In this document: positions 1 through 9,983 of the stretch, in pieces
Position numbering within the stretch: position 1 is the stretch's first letter
Layout: each line of letters begins with the position of its first letter
Translations under genes and position numbers: made by a program
Notes under the pieces: generated by a model
Database searches by the model: none
Told to the model about the DNA's origin: nothing
The model's input: only the letters and a program-made list of their open reading frames with translations
From: Paramarasmius palmivorus
Taxonomy: Eukaryota > Basidiomycota > Agaricomycetes > Agaricales > Marasmiaceae
NCBI GenBank assembly: GCA_037176845.1
Contig: JAYKXP010000010.1
Location: 868,001-932,000, forward strand
DNA length: 64,000 nucleotides
Reading direction: 5' to 3'

Positions 1-515
1 TCTGGACTTCTTGTGTCTGTGTTTAGCGAAGATCGACTGCTTCCGAAGTCGAAATACGGGTTGTGGACATCTTCCTTTGGCTTCGTCGAAGAAGTTTCAT
101 CGGACGCTGGAGATTTCGGCGAGTCGATTTGAATGATAGGAGGTTCGTGTATGGTATGCACGGTCTGTTTGTCGCTTGTAGACGCTTTGACATCGTCTAC
201 GATTCCTAGGGTTCTTGCGATAACATAGGATGACACGTCCTACATGGTTATCATTTTAATAAGACAGAAAGATAAAGATGCAGTTATCAATTACCAAAAG
301 GGCCAATATGAGCAACGGCAGTATGGCCATAACAGCGAGAACTCGAAAAGTGTACGCTGGCGCCAGTGGGTTACTTCGATGGGCATATAAGAAAGACTCT
401 TTAGGAGCTCACCGATTCTCGCGACGACAGAGTTTGGCTCGTATTCCCAAAGATATTCAACATAGTATGACCATACGAGACGAGGGAAAGAGGAGGACGC
501 GTTCGTGACGTTCAT
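1..515 (-). CDS. Single-pass membrane protein, 3' end outside window
   Basis: I do not recognise the family. Reading leftwards, an ATG at 513-515 in a good context opens exon 1 (515-477), followed by exon 2 (396-295) and exon 3 (239 to beyond base 1). Introns are 80 and 55 nt with GT-AG ends, and all joins are in phase. The N-terminus has two possible N-glycosylation sites (NVT, NAS). Exon 2 encodes a clear transmembrane helix, with core VLAVMAILPLLILALL. Exon 3 encodes a hydrophilic tail rich in Ser, Pro, Asp and Thr, probably cytosolic. The competing unspliced frame in exons 1-2 is less convincing because it lacks the helix. The first intron uses a weak GAG acceptor, so that join is the least certain. 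The rest of the protein lies to the left of the window. Confidence 0.5.
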
Positions 516-738
516 GGCGGTTAGTGGATAAGATAAATCTGGAAGGCACACGCAAATTTCAGGCGCGCACGGACCACCTAATGCTCTCCCTCAATCATCA
601 AGTTTCCACCGAGTCCCACCAAGCCCAACACTTGTGAACGGTGCACTTTCACCTCTCTGCAAGTTGAAAACTCATTGCGATGGCACAGGAATCAGAAAAC
701 GGCAGTTGTGGCCCTCGAGTCGATGGCGACTCCGTAAG

Positions 739-1167
739 CTAACTTGCCGTCATTTGCAGCCCGTGATAGTGCCAGCAAATCTGGTATGTGAATGTTTCAG
801 CCTCAAACAGCTCAAACTCAATCTTCTTGAAATCTCCGAAGCTCGGAGTCCTTTCCAGGCATACGAACTTCGTCGAGTAGAACGTCACACTGATGTTCGC
901 AATTCCATCTCGACAAACAGCCATTCCGTAAAGTTTTGTTTTGGACTAGCTTGGAGTGCTGCGCTTTATCGTATTCAGTCCAGGAATTATCGGTCCGTTA
1001 TCACAGTAGGACAGTACGAGACTACGGCAGTGGATAGGACCTGTGCCTGAAGAAACATTCTCCAACGGCAGGTCGTTTTGGCTTGTCAAGCAAGTACGTA
1101 CCCTCTTTTGCCGGATTACCATGGCGGCTAAACGGATAATCAGAAGTAAGAGTAAGAACAGTTTCAA
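739..1167 (-). CDS. Small secreted protein, about 104 residues
   Basis: Three exons (1167-1102, 1046-1005, 945-739) join in phase through GT-AG introns of 55 and 59 nt. The predicted protein begins with a signal-peptide-like stretch, MKLFLLLLLIIRLAA. It continues into a short mature domain with a few cysteines and a beta-rich pattern around TFYSTKFVCLERTPSFGDF. I do not recognise the family, and I infer secretion only from the leader. Length and leader fit the small secreted proteins common in Agaricomycetes. The opposite strand also carries an open frame over part of this stretch, but it has no good start or splice structure. Transcript evidence would settle the exon joins. Confidence 0.45.
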
Positions 1168-2335
1168 AGTGAGGTTACCTACTTACATTGAACTATATCA
1201 TTCGTGATTCCAAACTGTTCCCATCTATCTTACAGAACTTCTCCGTTTTTCCAACCTTGGCATACCCATCTTCGATTATTTGCCGCCGGATACAGTTTCC
1301 ACAGTTCCTACATCATCGACGGGGGTTTCGGGGAAGATCCTGCATGCCACTGTGAATGACGATAAGAGGTGGTACGTCTGGTTTTCCCCTACTAGTTATC
1401 TAAGCCACCTCGACACCGCTAGAGCATGCAGAAGAATCCCAGGCTGTGAACTCGAGAGCGAAGGAGCGAGATTGCCATGTGCAACCCTTTCAAGTGATAG
1501 AGTGTGTGAATGAGGTAGGTATCTACGACGTTTTCTTGATCGAGTCTTGACCGCGGCTGATAGGAATGATCAGCATTCTTTAGGGAACAGGCCCAGTGGG
1601 TCGGGCTGCTAGATTTGTCTTTGACTTACAGGTTTAAGTTCTCGTTTCCAGGAACCTCACCTTCAGAAGTCGGTCTCGGGCTCGGTCTCGGGACTAGGTT
1701 GTTCGTGCATATGCTAGGTGTGGCGTACATCTCACGCCTTCCACCTACAAGTTTGTGCAACCAGCACGTTCCCCCATCCTTTGAATGTAACCAAACCCTG
1801 TTTCCCATGTCAGTTAAGCATTTCGGATCCTCCACCTACTTTACCGCCAATCTTTTGGCTGTTGCTGAGTGGTCGCAAGAGAGCATGGCAGCGGGGTCTC
1901 TAAAATTGCTATCGCAGGAAGCTGGGCGTATAAAATCGATGAATTCATTGATGGTGAGAGTATTCAGACGTCAAACCGGTCAATGAGTCCTGAAATACAC
2001 TGATGTCCGAAAGGCGAGTCAATCATTTCTTTGACATTCAAAATGAACGAAACTTCGTCTCTTTTCTCACCAACTTGGGGTTCACACCAGCTCTCCTCGT
2101 GGGTTTAGTGAATTTTCCACGCCACCTGAGTGAAGCATTGGAGGAAACGTATATTGTATCCCTAGCGTCCATAGTAATTATTACACACTAAACAGGCACA
2201 AAGATCCATACCTAGAGTCACATAATAATGCAGACAAACCGATAGCAAAGCAAGCGCGAGAGTAAACTAGTAGCAGAAGACCGGTGTAGAAAGAGAAGGT
2301 GTATACGGAGAGAGCGGCAAGTATAGAACTGTCCA
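1168..2335. other. Stretch without a convincing gene
   Basis: No well-supported gene was found. A plus-strand open segment (1237-1370) is preceded by an acceptor-like TTACAG and looks mildly coding, but no partner exons or family signature were seen. Near 1668-1694 there is a short imperfect repeat of a GGTCTCGG unit. The end next to 2336 probably carries the 3' untranslated region of the CSL gene. Confidence 0.4.
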
Positions 2336-5300
2336 CTAAGGATACATGACATTGGACGGGAAGACAACGCCATCAGATCTAACCAAGATAATAGGACGTC
2401 GCTTAACTATCTGTGTCTCCGGTGGTAGGCATCCAAGAACTTCTGTACACCGCACCTCCACAAATGGTGAAGGGTCAGAGCCGAAGAAGACCGTAACAGG
2501 GTCTGCCTTGTTGAAGTTCTCGCCATAGACCGTCAACATCTTTGACGCATGGGGGTTGGGTTTCGCTAAAACTGCGCGCGAAGATGCGCAGTTCGATTTC
2601 GGTGCTTCAGCAGCACGATCCGGTGGAAGGTACTTGACAACACCCGGGAACGGTGTTACTGGTTTAGAGGGGATGGGGAATGACCCTGTCTGAGGAGCAT
2701 GCTGATTGTCGAATAGAACGGGAGGGACGTAGAAATTGTATCGGATTTGATCTAGAACATCAATAACGAGGTAAATGGTCAATTGCGATTGAATATGATT
2801 TGTTAACACTTACCTGTGCCAACAATTGTCCATACGCTTGTCTCGCCAATGTCTACTTGCCACAAGGCACCCGATGCTGCACCAGAGTCGCTAGAAGAAC
2901 CGCGGCGGCCGGACGGAACTGACCCTGCAGAACTTGGTCGCCGACGACCCTTTGGCCCACCCTTCGGCACGCCACCAGCGCTGGACGTCGAGCGCTTTTT
3001 CTTAACACGGCCGCCGTCATTACTGAGGAATTCCGAGGAGGACGGCGAGTCCGGAGCGTCCATGGTGAAGTACTCGCCGTTCGTCGAAGAAACGGGCGTA
3101 GATGATATTGGTGAGCCTGGTAGACCAGGGGACCCAGAGCCATGGTTTCCACCGTTGTTCCATTGTCGACCATCAACTGGTCGGTAGGTGTTGACTTTTT
3201 CGCCCATGCAGGAAAGGAAGGCACCGGTGATTCCTGGCGTCCCAGGCTCAGGCATGCCTTTGTTGTTGTCATAGACCTCGAAAGCAACCTTGTGGAGTTG
3301 AGAAACGGGGTCACCGCATACTTCACCAGGTACACAGTAATGGTCAGCCACACCCTTGGCTCCATCTTGCAAACCTCCGCCTACCACGGTTGTGGCGTGG
3401 TCCACTTTCCGGATAATGAGGACTGGACTCACGACGCCAGAAGTTAGGCACTGGAGTACCACAGTTTGGTTGTAGTAGATGGGAATAGGCGAGCCATTGT
3501 TGGTAAAGGGAATGGCATTTGGAGGTGGAGAGGGGTAGTCAGGTTGCGGGGGTGGCGGCGGTGGGGCATCAAGTCCACCAGAAGGCTTGTTAACGTCAAC
3601 AATATACATAACGAATGGATCTGCAGATTTACGAGTTTGTTGTGAGAACTCGCACACATCAAGAAGACGATGAAAAACTCACCCCAGCTAGCAGTGCGGG
3701 CAATGAATGAAGGAGTGCTAGACCTCGATCTCGGATCGAGGCCCATGAGTGGGGCACCATCGGAGCCTTTGAATGACGACCCAGAACCAGACACACAAAG
3801 GTATTTCGTGGAAACCGTTTGTGAACGGAGACGGTGGAATAAGGAGATTGTTGAACCATGGTTGATGCAAACTTTGATTAAAACGTCAGATTAGAGTGGC
3901 AATAGCATCTGGCTTTAACTTACGCTCCAGGTTCTTTGCGCTCTGTCGCTTTTTGCTAGGCTTGCTGATGACCTTGATTGGGCGACTCGGGAAGACGCCA
4001 ATCACCCGCTCAGGTTCTTCATCAGAGGCAGAAGCGGTGATCTTGACCAAAGCCTCGACCTTTTTCTTCTTCTCGTCGACGTCGGAAATGAAAAGCTGCT
4101 TTCCAACGCAACGGCCGATGTAAGTGGTTCCAGTAGGTGGGTCACTGACATCAAAGGATTTCCCTGAGGACCCTGTCCATTCAATGGACCCTTCCTGTGG
4201 CGCCGGCTCTCCGGATATAGAGACTATAACTCTGGGAGGACATAACTTTGGCTCTTCCCCTCGACGAAGGGTGTCACTCCACCAAGAGTTACCAATCATA
4301 ATTGCTGTCGGCGGCGGACAAAGGAAGCTGTGGATACGCCGAAATTAATTGACGAACGGCGGTGAACGGTACCGCAAAAAACATACCGTTTCTCGGTGCC
4401 GTATGATTTTTGGGCGACTTTGCTTGACATAACGATCACAGTTCTTTCACCAAAAGCCAAGCGATTAGGTGTCCGGACATATTGGTCCAGAAATGGCCTG
4501 TAAAAGGGAGATAAGACAATAGGCACAAAGGATACGGACGTCCGAAACTCACCGAATGAATGTTTGAAGATCGTTTGATGTGCCCATGATGGCAGAATTA
4601 CGAAGGCCCACTCGCGCTAGCTCCTCATCAACACTGGACATCCGCAGCGAGAGGTCGCTATGGGGATTAGGAATATAGGAAGACATTCCATCGAAGGCGC
4701 CCACGTTATTTTCAGAGCGGTAGTTGTGATTAGAGCTGGGACGCATCAAGTCGGAATTTTGTTGCACAGGCATGCCAGAATTGGAGTTGCCAGCGTGACC
4801 TGGCTGGAAACGGCCCAGGCGATCTGTGAAGTGCTGTAGGGCAGATGGGGGAAATGGGAGACCGTTGGCGTTGCCCATAGTGAAGTCTTCTGACATATCA
4901 GAGGGGAATGAGGAAGGTGGCCGGTCTGCCCCAAAGTCTCCATAGCGCGAAGGTGAATAATCCTTGCCATTGAAGTGAGGAGGTGGCATTGTGGGCACAG
5001 AGTCTGAAGGGGTGAGAGGAGATACTTTTCCGCTGCTGTAAGAAGACGGCAGGCTACTGATCATGTCGTAGGAGACGCCATTGGAAGGAGCGAAAGAATC
5101 GTTAAAGGATTGAGAGTAAATCCCGTTATCGCCGTTCATTGGGTACGAGGAAGACGCGTCCTGACGGAAGCGCTGAGGGAATGAATTAGGGTTGGCAGAT
5201 TGGGAGAAGAGGTCGTAGGAAGAGCGTTCCTGTCGATCGAGAAGAGTTAGTTGACAGGTTATGAAGAGAGAAAAGAATATAATAATAATAATAAAAAGAT

Positions 5301-5537
5301 AAAAAGACTTGCATCCTGAATATTAGAGAAAGAGTGGTCGATTTCATGGTTCTGGTATAGACGATGATGGTAGTCCATTGGTAACTTTGTGTTGATTTCC
5401 GGGAGAGGGTTAAGAAGGTCAGCAAGGACCCAACGAGATAGAGGAGAAGTCGGTGTGGGGATCTCTACGACGTTTGATCGGACACGTTCGGGAGTAGCCG
5501 ATACCCAATTAGCCATAGGCAATCCAAGGCAATCCAA
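2336..5537 (-). CDS. CSL family transcription factor (Cbf11/Cbf12-like)
   Basis: This is a fungal member of the CBF1/RBP-J/Su(H)/LAG-1 family, DNA-binding regulators that act in the nucleus. Seven exons: 5537-5313, 5229-4554, 4497-4387, 4327-3924, 3871-3683, 3620-2814 and 2751-2336. The N-terminal part is Ser/Pro-rich and disordered. The Rel-like DNA-binding core follows, with KSYGTEKRFLCPPPTAIMIG spanning the exon 3/4 junction, then SLFHRLRSQTVSTKYLCVSG. The beta-trefoil part includes WDPFVMYIVD and a long Pro/Ser insertion, and a C-terminal TIG-like domain includes VTVFFG. The core motifs match the family almost exactly, so identity is secure. The first intron (5312-5230) begins with GC instead of GT. 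An alternative start is the in-frame ATG at 5516. In animals the family transmits Notch signals; fungi lack Notch, and S. pombe homologues control lipid genes and cell adhesion. Confidence 0.93.
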
Positions 5538-6371
5538 GTGATGGGTCTGTCACGGTTTCTTGCTTTTATACTCTTTCCCCTCTTTCCCCTTCATTCGTTG
5601 ATCCCACCGGTATTAACTCTTTTCTTTTTTTCGCTCTCTCAAAACATCTCAAGTCAATCATTGCGCTCCCATCCTATCGGCTCACTTGCTTTCTTTCGCT
5701 CCGAACTTGATCTATTCCCCGATTGGTCAATTCCTCTCCCCCTTCCCACCCTTCCTTCCTGACGGCGCTTTTAGCAAATGACGATTAGATTCATCTGATC
5801 TCCTCTGTCGGTCTTCGCCGCAATCGTCCTAGCCGGTACGGCAGGCCCCTCCTTCTTTTTCCAGCAGTCTTCTCGACGCCTGGTGACTATCTCATTCCGT
5901 AAAACATTGTCTATTCGCTTGGTAACCATTTCATCTCTCGGCTGCTTTTCCTTTTCTTTACGTGACATCTAGAGATGACCCTTCTTCCTACTCTCGTCAC
6001 CGAAATGGGGCCTCTAAAGGCGCAATACAGACATCTCTGTGCCTGATACTATCCTGTCACGATTTGGGTCTCTATTTTCTCTCTCGTGTCTTCTCCACTT
6101 ACAGTATATGTTTTCCCAAAGTCAACAGACGGATCTTGGTAGAATCCTCCCTGCCAAAGAATCCTTCTGACGGCATCGTCGCACATGGCTATCTTCTCTC
6201 GGATTGTCGGCTTTACTTTCGATGTATTAACCCTTCCGCTGGCGAAAGTATTCAAATCGACCTGTCCTTGTAACGACGCGATCCATCTGTCCTGTGCAAT
6301 TCAACAAAAATGTCGTACCGGCTCATCCATTTTGAGTTATCTAGCCTTCGTGTTCAATCTGACTTGCAACC
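5538..6371. promoter_or_regulatory. Upstream region of the CSL gene, pyrimidine-rich
   Basis: About 230 bases next to the CSL start (5570-5770) are rich in C and T on the plus strand, so the coding strand of CSL is purine-rich there. This is a common composition in fungal promoters. The rest shows one minus-strand protein-like fragment near 6090-6190 followed by a GTAAGT donor, but I could not connect it to a gene. Confidence 0.35.
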
Positions 6372-7122
6372 TCATCAGATGTACACGGAACTCCTGATGA
6401 TACCGCTGAGGCTGCTTACTTCCGAACAAAACTTGTATCCTCGGACACAGCGCCTCTCACGAAGCACTCCAAATTCTGGTCTCGAGAGCCTCTGCTAGAA
6501 CAGGTTGACCATCGTCATCCACGTTATGACGACATACGGAAGCGTCCTAGAAGTACTTGTGGCTGACCGACTTATAATTCCCCTTGAGAAACGCTGAATC
6601 AGGTATATGTTCCTTGCCCTTTCGTCACACTGAATTGACGTTGTCGTCAGAGGTGTCTGCCTGCAGCTTGCCATTCTTGCTCCGAGTGCCAGAGCAGAGA
6701 GGTCTCGTTCGCAATGACGATTATGACGGAGCGTACCTTCAACACAACAGAAGGTCGCGACGTGTTGTATGGTGCTGTCAGGTCAACCGGTGACTCAGTA
6801 AGCCAGGTATTTGCTATGTGGAGATACTGACACTTCGCCGGGATAGGTCGTTCAACATTTCTCCGATACATACCAACGTTATCCGGTAATGGGTCTTAGC
6901 CATTGGGAGGTACGTTATGCAAAAAGTACTCCGCTGTTCTCTATTGCTTATTGTTGGTGTGCTAATAGTGAACGACATCTTGGGGGGCGGCCGCTCGTTA
7001 GCGTCGATTTGACGAAGCAGAAAAATGATGAAGCAGGGAAGATGCTACTTGGGAATACAGCCCCGCAGCTCAGGGGGTTAACGACGTCCGCTGTGGCGGT
7101 TATTCCTGACCGAGTCCTCTGA
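6372..7122 (+). CDS. Possible multi-exon gene of unknown function
   Basis: Four protein-like segments lie in order on the plus strand with plausible splice sites and consistent phase: about 6372-6552, 6603-6652, 6702-6806 and 6847-6909, then perhaps 7024-7122. The intervening introns would be 50, 49 and 40 nt, and the last is short even for this genome. The segments read as hydrophilic protein, including SSDTAPLTKHSKFWS and TERTFNTTEGRDVLYGA. The true start was not found and no family was recognised. The locus could be a real rapidly evolving gene or a decaying one. Confidence 0.3.
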
Positions 7123-7622
7123 AATCAAGGAATGTCAACCATCTCGAACATACGTGGCTTGAAAATAAGGCATGCCAAGGGCTTATTGCCTCGAAATAGT
7201 TAGCTCCTGAATATACACTGAGTGCATCTATCATCGGATGATGATTTGAAGAGTTGATGGAGATGGATAGAGACAGTGTGGTCGCAAATGAGATGACATA
7301 CGGTGCAAAACCACAGCAAAAAATGAATCATACTTTCTTTAGAGAAGGCACTCTTTATTTGCCCAGCTACATGGTTCTGGTCCGCGACGATATGGTGCGA
7401 CCTCGTGAACCAGCGCTTAAAAGGGCGGGACTCGGGAGCACGATGATGTTAACGAGCTTACGTATGTAGGGGATGGGTGAACTGGTGTACCGAGCAAGGC
7501 CGCTGACTGGCTGCCAGCCAAGTTTGCTTCGAATTCCAATTCTCTGCTGGCACCGAGAGTAGTTCTGGTCGACCTCACTTGGTCACCCAACACTCTCATA
7601 GTCTTTTGTACATCTCTCTTTC
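7123..7622. other. Intergenic stretch before the gene at 7623
   Basis: No supported gene. An open frame at 7254-7469 lacks coding character and splice context. The last 60 bases before 7623 are pyrimidine-rich, as expected for a promoter or leader on the plus strand. Confidence 0.4.
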
Positions 7623-9284
7623 ATGTCAACAGCTTCTTCCTATCGTCTCGAGAAATCTCGTCGTCAACCTCCAGCTCCCCTTCATTTTGATCAATCATCG
7701 TCTTACAAGTCTTCCACATTCACTCCTCAGTCGCCCACCCTTCTTTATGATCTTCCTTCAGCAACTTCTCTCTCGCCACCGAACAGCCCAAAGTCCTTGA
7801 TCCGGTCAAGTTCACCTCCTACCTCTCCGGGAAAGGCAAGACGCAGGAGCGGTAGACCAACACCGCCTCCAGGTGGTCGGAATAGGTCACAAACGCCACT
7901 TGGAGTCTCAAGAAGTGATTTGGAGAAGTTCTCTGAATATTGTCGGCTCTGGTGAGTAAAAAGTGGCTCGCGATTTTCACTTGTAATTATAACTCTCGGT
8001 CTTTGTGCACAGGTATTTCAATCAAGATGAAGAAGCCGGTCGACTCATGACGCAAACCATGGCCAATCTTCCTCCGTCACAAAGAGCACCATATTCGCGA
8101 CTTCAGGCATCTATGCGATCGGCATACCATCGTTCTGTGAATACTAGACGAACCGCAGAGTTTAATGCTCATTTGAGTGCCACTCAGCCTGGTGGATCGT
8201 TAACCCCTCATGCAAGAGCAAATCCCAACGGTCCGGTGGCGAAGAAGGAAAGATACGAGCGTTTCGAGCGTTTTCTAAGAAGCTGGTGTACCATGGGCAT
8301 GCCGGGGCCTCAACCGTTCTTCCAGTCTCGTGAGTCTTTACGTCTTTCGACATAAAGTCTATATCTGAGCTTGTTCCATGTGGTCAGTATGGGCGATCAT
8401 GCGTTTACAGGTACTCCCAGAGAATGTAGGGGGCGCGGGGAGAAATAGAATTGAATGGCAGTTCGATGACGCCGTATTCAAAGAGGCAGCGTGAGTATAC
8501 CTGTACCTATTATAATCGAAATAACCCTCAACTGATTATCACTCCTCGGTCAATTCTAATAGAGGAAAGGATTTCATGCTGGAAGCTATCGACGTCCTGA
8601 AAGGAGTGAGTTTTCTCATGTCGGACGAAACCGATTAAATTGACTCTTGATTGTCAGGTCCTCGGCTTCGAAGAAGTGCCATGCAACAGACGAGCCTCTA
8701 CTGCTCCAACTGGCGAACAGCCATACATGGACACGGATCCCATACACTCACGCTCCAAGTCGCAGCCTCTTTTCACAGATCAGAAGGAGGTTGTACCATC
8801 AGCTGTCCGCCCCAAGCGGGCGCGGGCTCCCAGTGATCCATTCCTAGACACGCCCGTCCTATCTCGTTCCGTCGGAACCTCCTCCTCACATTCATCAGCC
8901 AACACCTCTGTATTACAACAAACTGTGTCCGACGCTTCGGACGAGGCCACAACACCTCTTTTCGAGGAACCTGTCAATCCTGGTTTTGACGAAGACGAGG
9001 AATACATGAGAACGTGGACTTCGCCGGATCTGACGAATCCTGAGTATCTGTCCCTTACAATGTTGTTTCCCTCGCACATTACTCGGAGGCCTCTGCCCTA
9101 CTTCCCGACGAATCCTTTATCTCGACCACTGGACATCGAGGAAGGTTTCGACGAATCGGGAGACGATAAGCAGATACGTGTCGGGACAGGAACAATAAGA
9201 ATAAGCTCAAGGCAGCGAAGCGATGGTTGGGCAGGTGGCTGGTGGACCCAATTTGTTATGTGGTGGAGGAAAACGTTCTGCTAG
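7623..9284 (+). CDS. Conserved-looking protein of unknown function
   Basis: Five exons (7623-7951, 8013-8329, 8388-8490, 8563-8605, 8658-9284) join in phase through introns of 52-72 nt with standard GTGAGT donors. The N-terminal 95 residues are Ser/Pro-rich and basic, probably disordered. A folded helical middle part follows, containing LEKFSEYCRLWYFNQDEEAG and RYERFERFLRSWC. The C-terminal third is acidic and Ser-rich and ends in a striking tryptophan cluster, GWAGGWWTQFVMWWRKTFC, which could associate with a membrane. I do not recognise a named domain. Codon pattern and splice structure make it a confident gene but not a confident function. Confidence 0.8.
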
Positions 9285-9676
9285 ATGGAACAAACTCTCC
9301 ACGCACACAAAGATTAAGCTGTCCTTTCTCGGACCTGTGTATTTTTTGCGCCAAGGCGTGATGAAGGTGATCTATCTATATTGTAGCAGCCACCTAGATT
9401 ATTTGCATTGCCTACTCAGGCGCCCTCATTCTCGAACACCGGACAAAGCCTTATACCATTTCCGCGTCCTATCTATCCCAAACACTCCCTGTATTTCCAA
9501 CCTGGACGTTGATTTCAAACAACATCCTGACATTGCCCCGACCTCGAAGGCGTGGGTTACTCACATTGTACTTATGCTGCTATTCTGGAAAACAATCTTC
9601 CTCACCTTTTGCACGCTCCATGACGTTCGCTCGTTGCACCTTTGCTCTCTTCGATAACTCTCTTTCGCCCGGAGCC
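9285..9676. other. Intergenic stretch, no gene seen
   Basis: This is the downstream region of the gene ending at 9284 and the upstream region of the small plus-strand gene at 9677. Open frames here are short and lack coding character. Confidence 0.4.
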
Positions 9677-9983
9677 ATGGATAAGAGTTACATGTTACAC
9701 ACTGATTCGGTGAAGGTCATGAAGCTACCCATGGATTCGGTAAGTATTTTGGTGTGGGTATCTCAGTTTTGCTGGGTGGGAATGACCAAATTAGAGGGGA
9801 TCTTCGCCTTTCACAGTGGTATCCATAACTTTGTTCTGTACCGTCATTTTGGGACTGATGGTTATTGAGCGCTTGCGATCAGCAGGTGAACTATGTAGAT
9901 CCAACATCGGCCGATTGGTGAGAGCGCTATATTGGCTATACAGTCCTCAGAGCGTTCGTTACTTCTCCGAGGATGTTGTTTAG
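9677..9983 (+). CDS. Small single-pass membrane protein
   Basis: A start in good context (gccATGg) opens exon 1 (9677-9739), which is joined through a 55-nt GTAAGT...TTAG intron to exon 2 from 9795. Exon 2 encodes a clear transmembrane helix, TVVSITLFCTVILGLMVIE, followed by a basic stretch, so the C-terminus should be cytosolic. Without further splicing the frame stops at 9983, giving about 84 residues. A further intron (9886-10026) would instead give a short Ser/Thr-rich tail ending at 10082. The family is not recognised, and the gene is easily missed because each exon is short. Confidence 0.4.

Noticed and set aside
2003..2191. 62-codon open frame on the plus strand
   Set aside because: It has no family signal and no splice context, and it lies in what should be the CSL 3' region.
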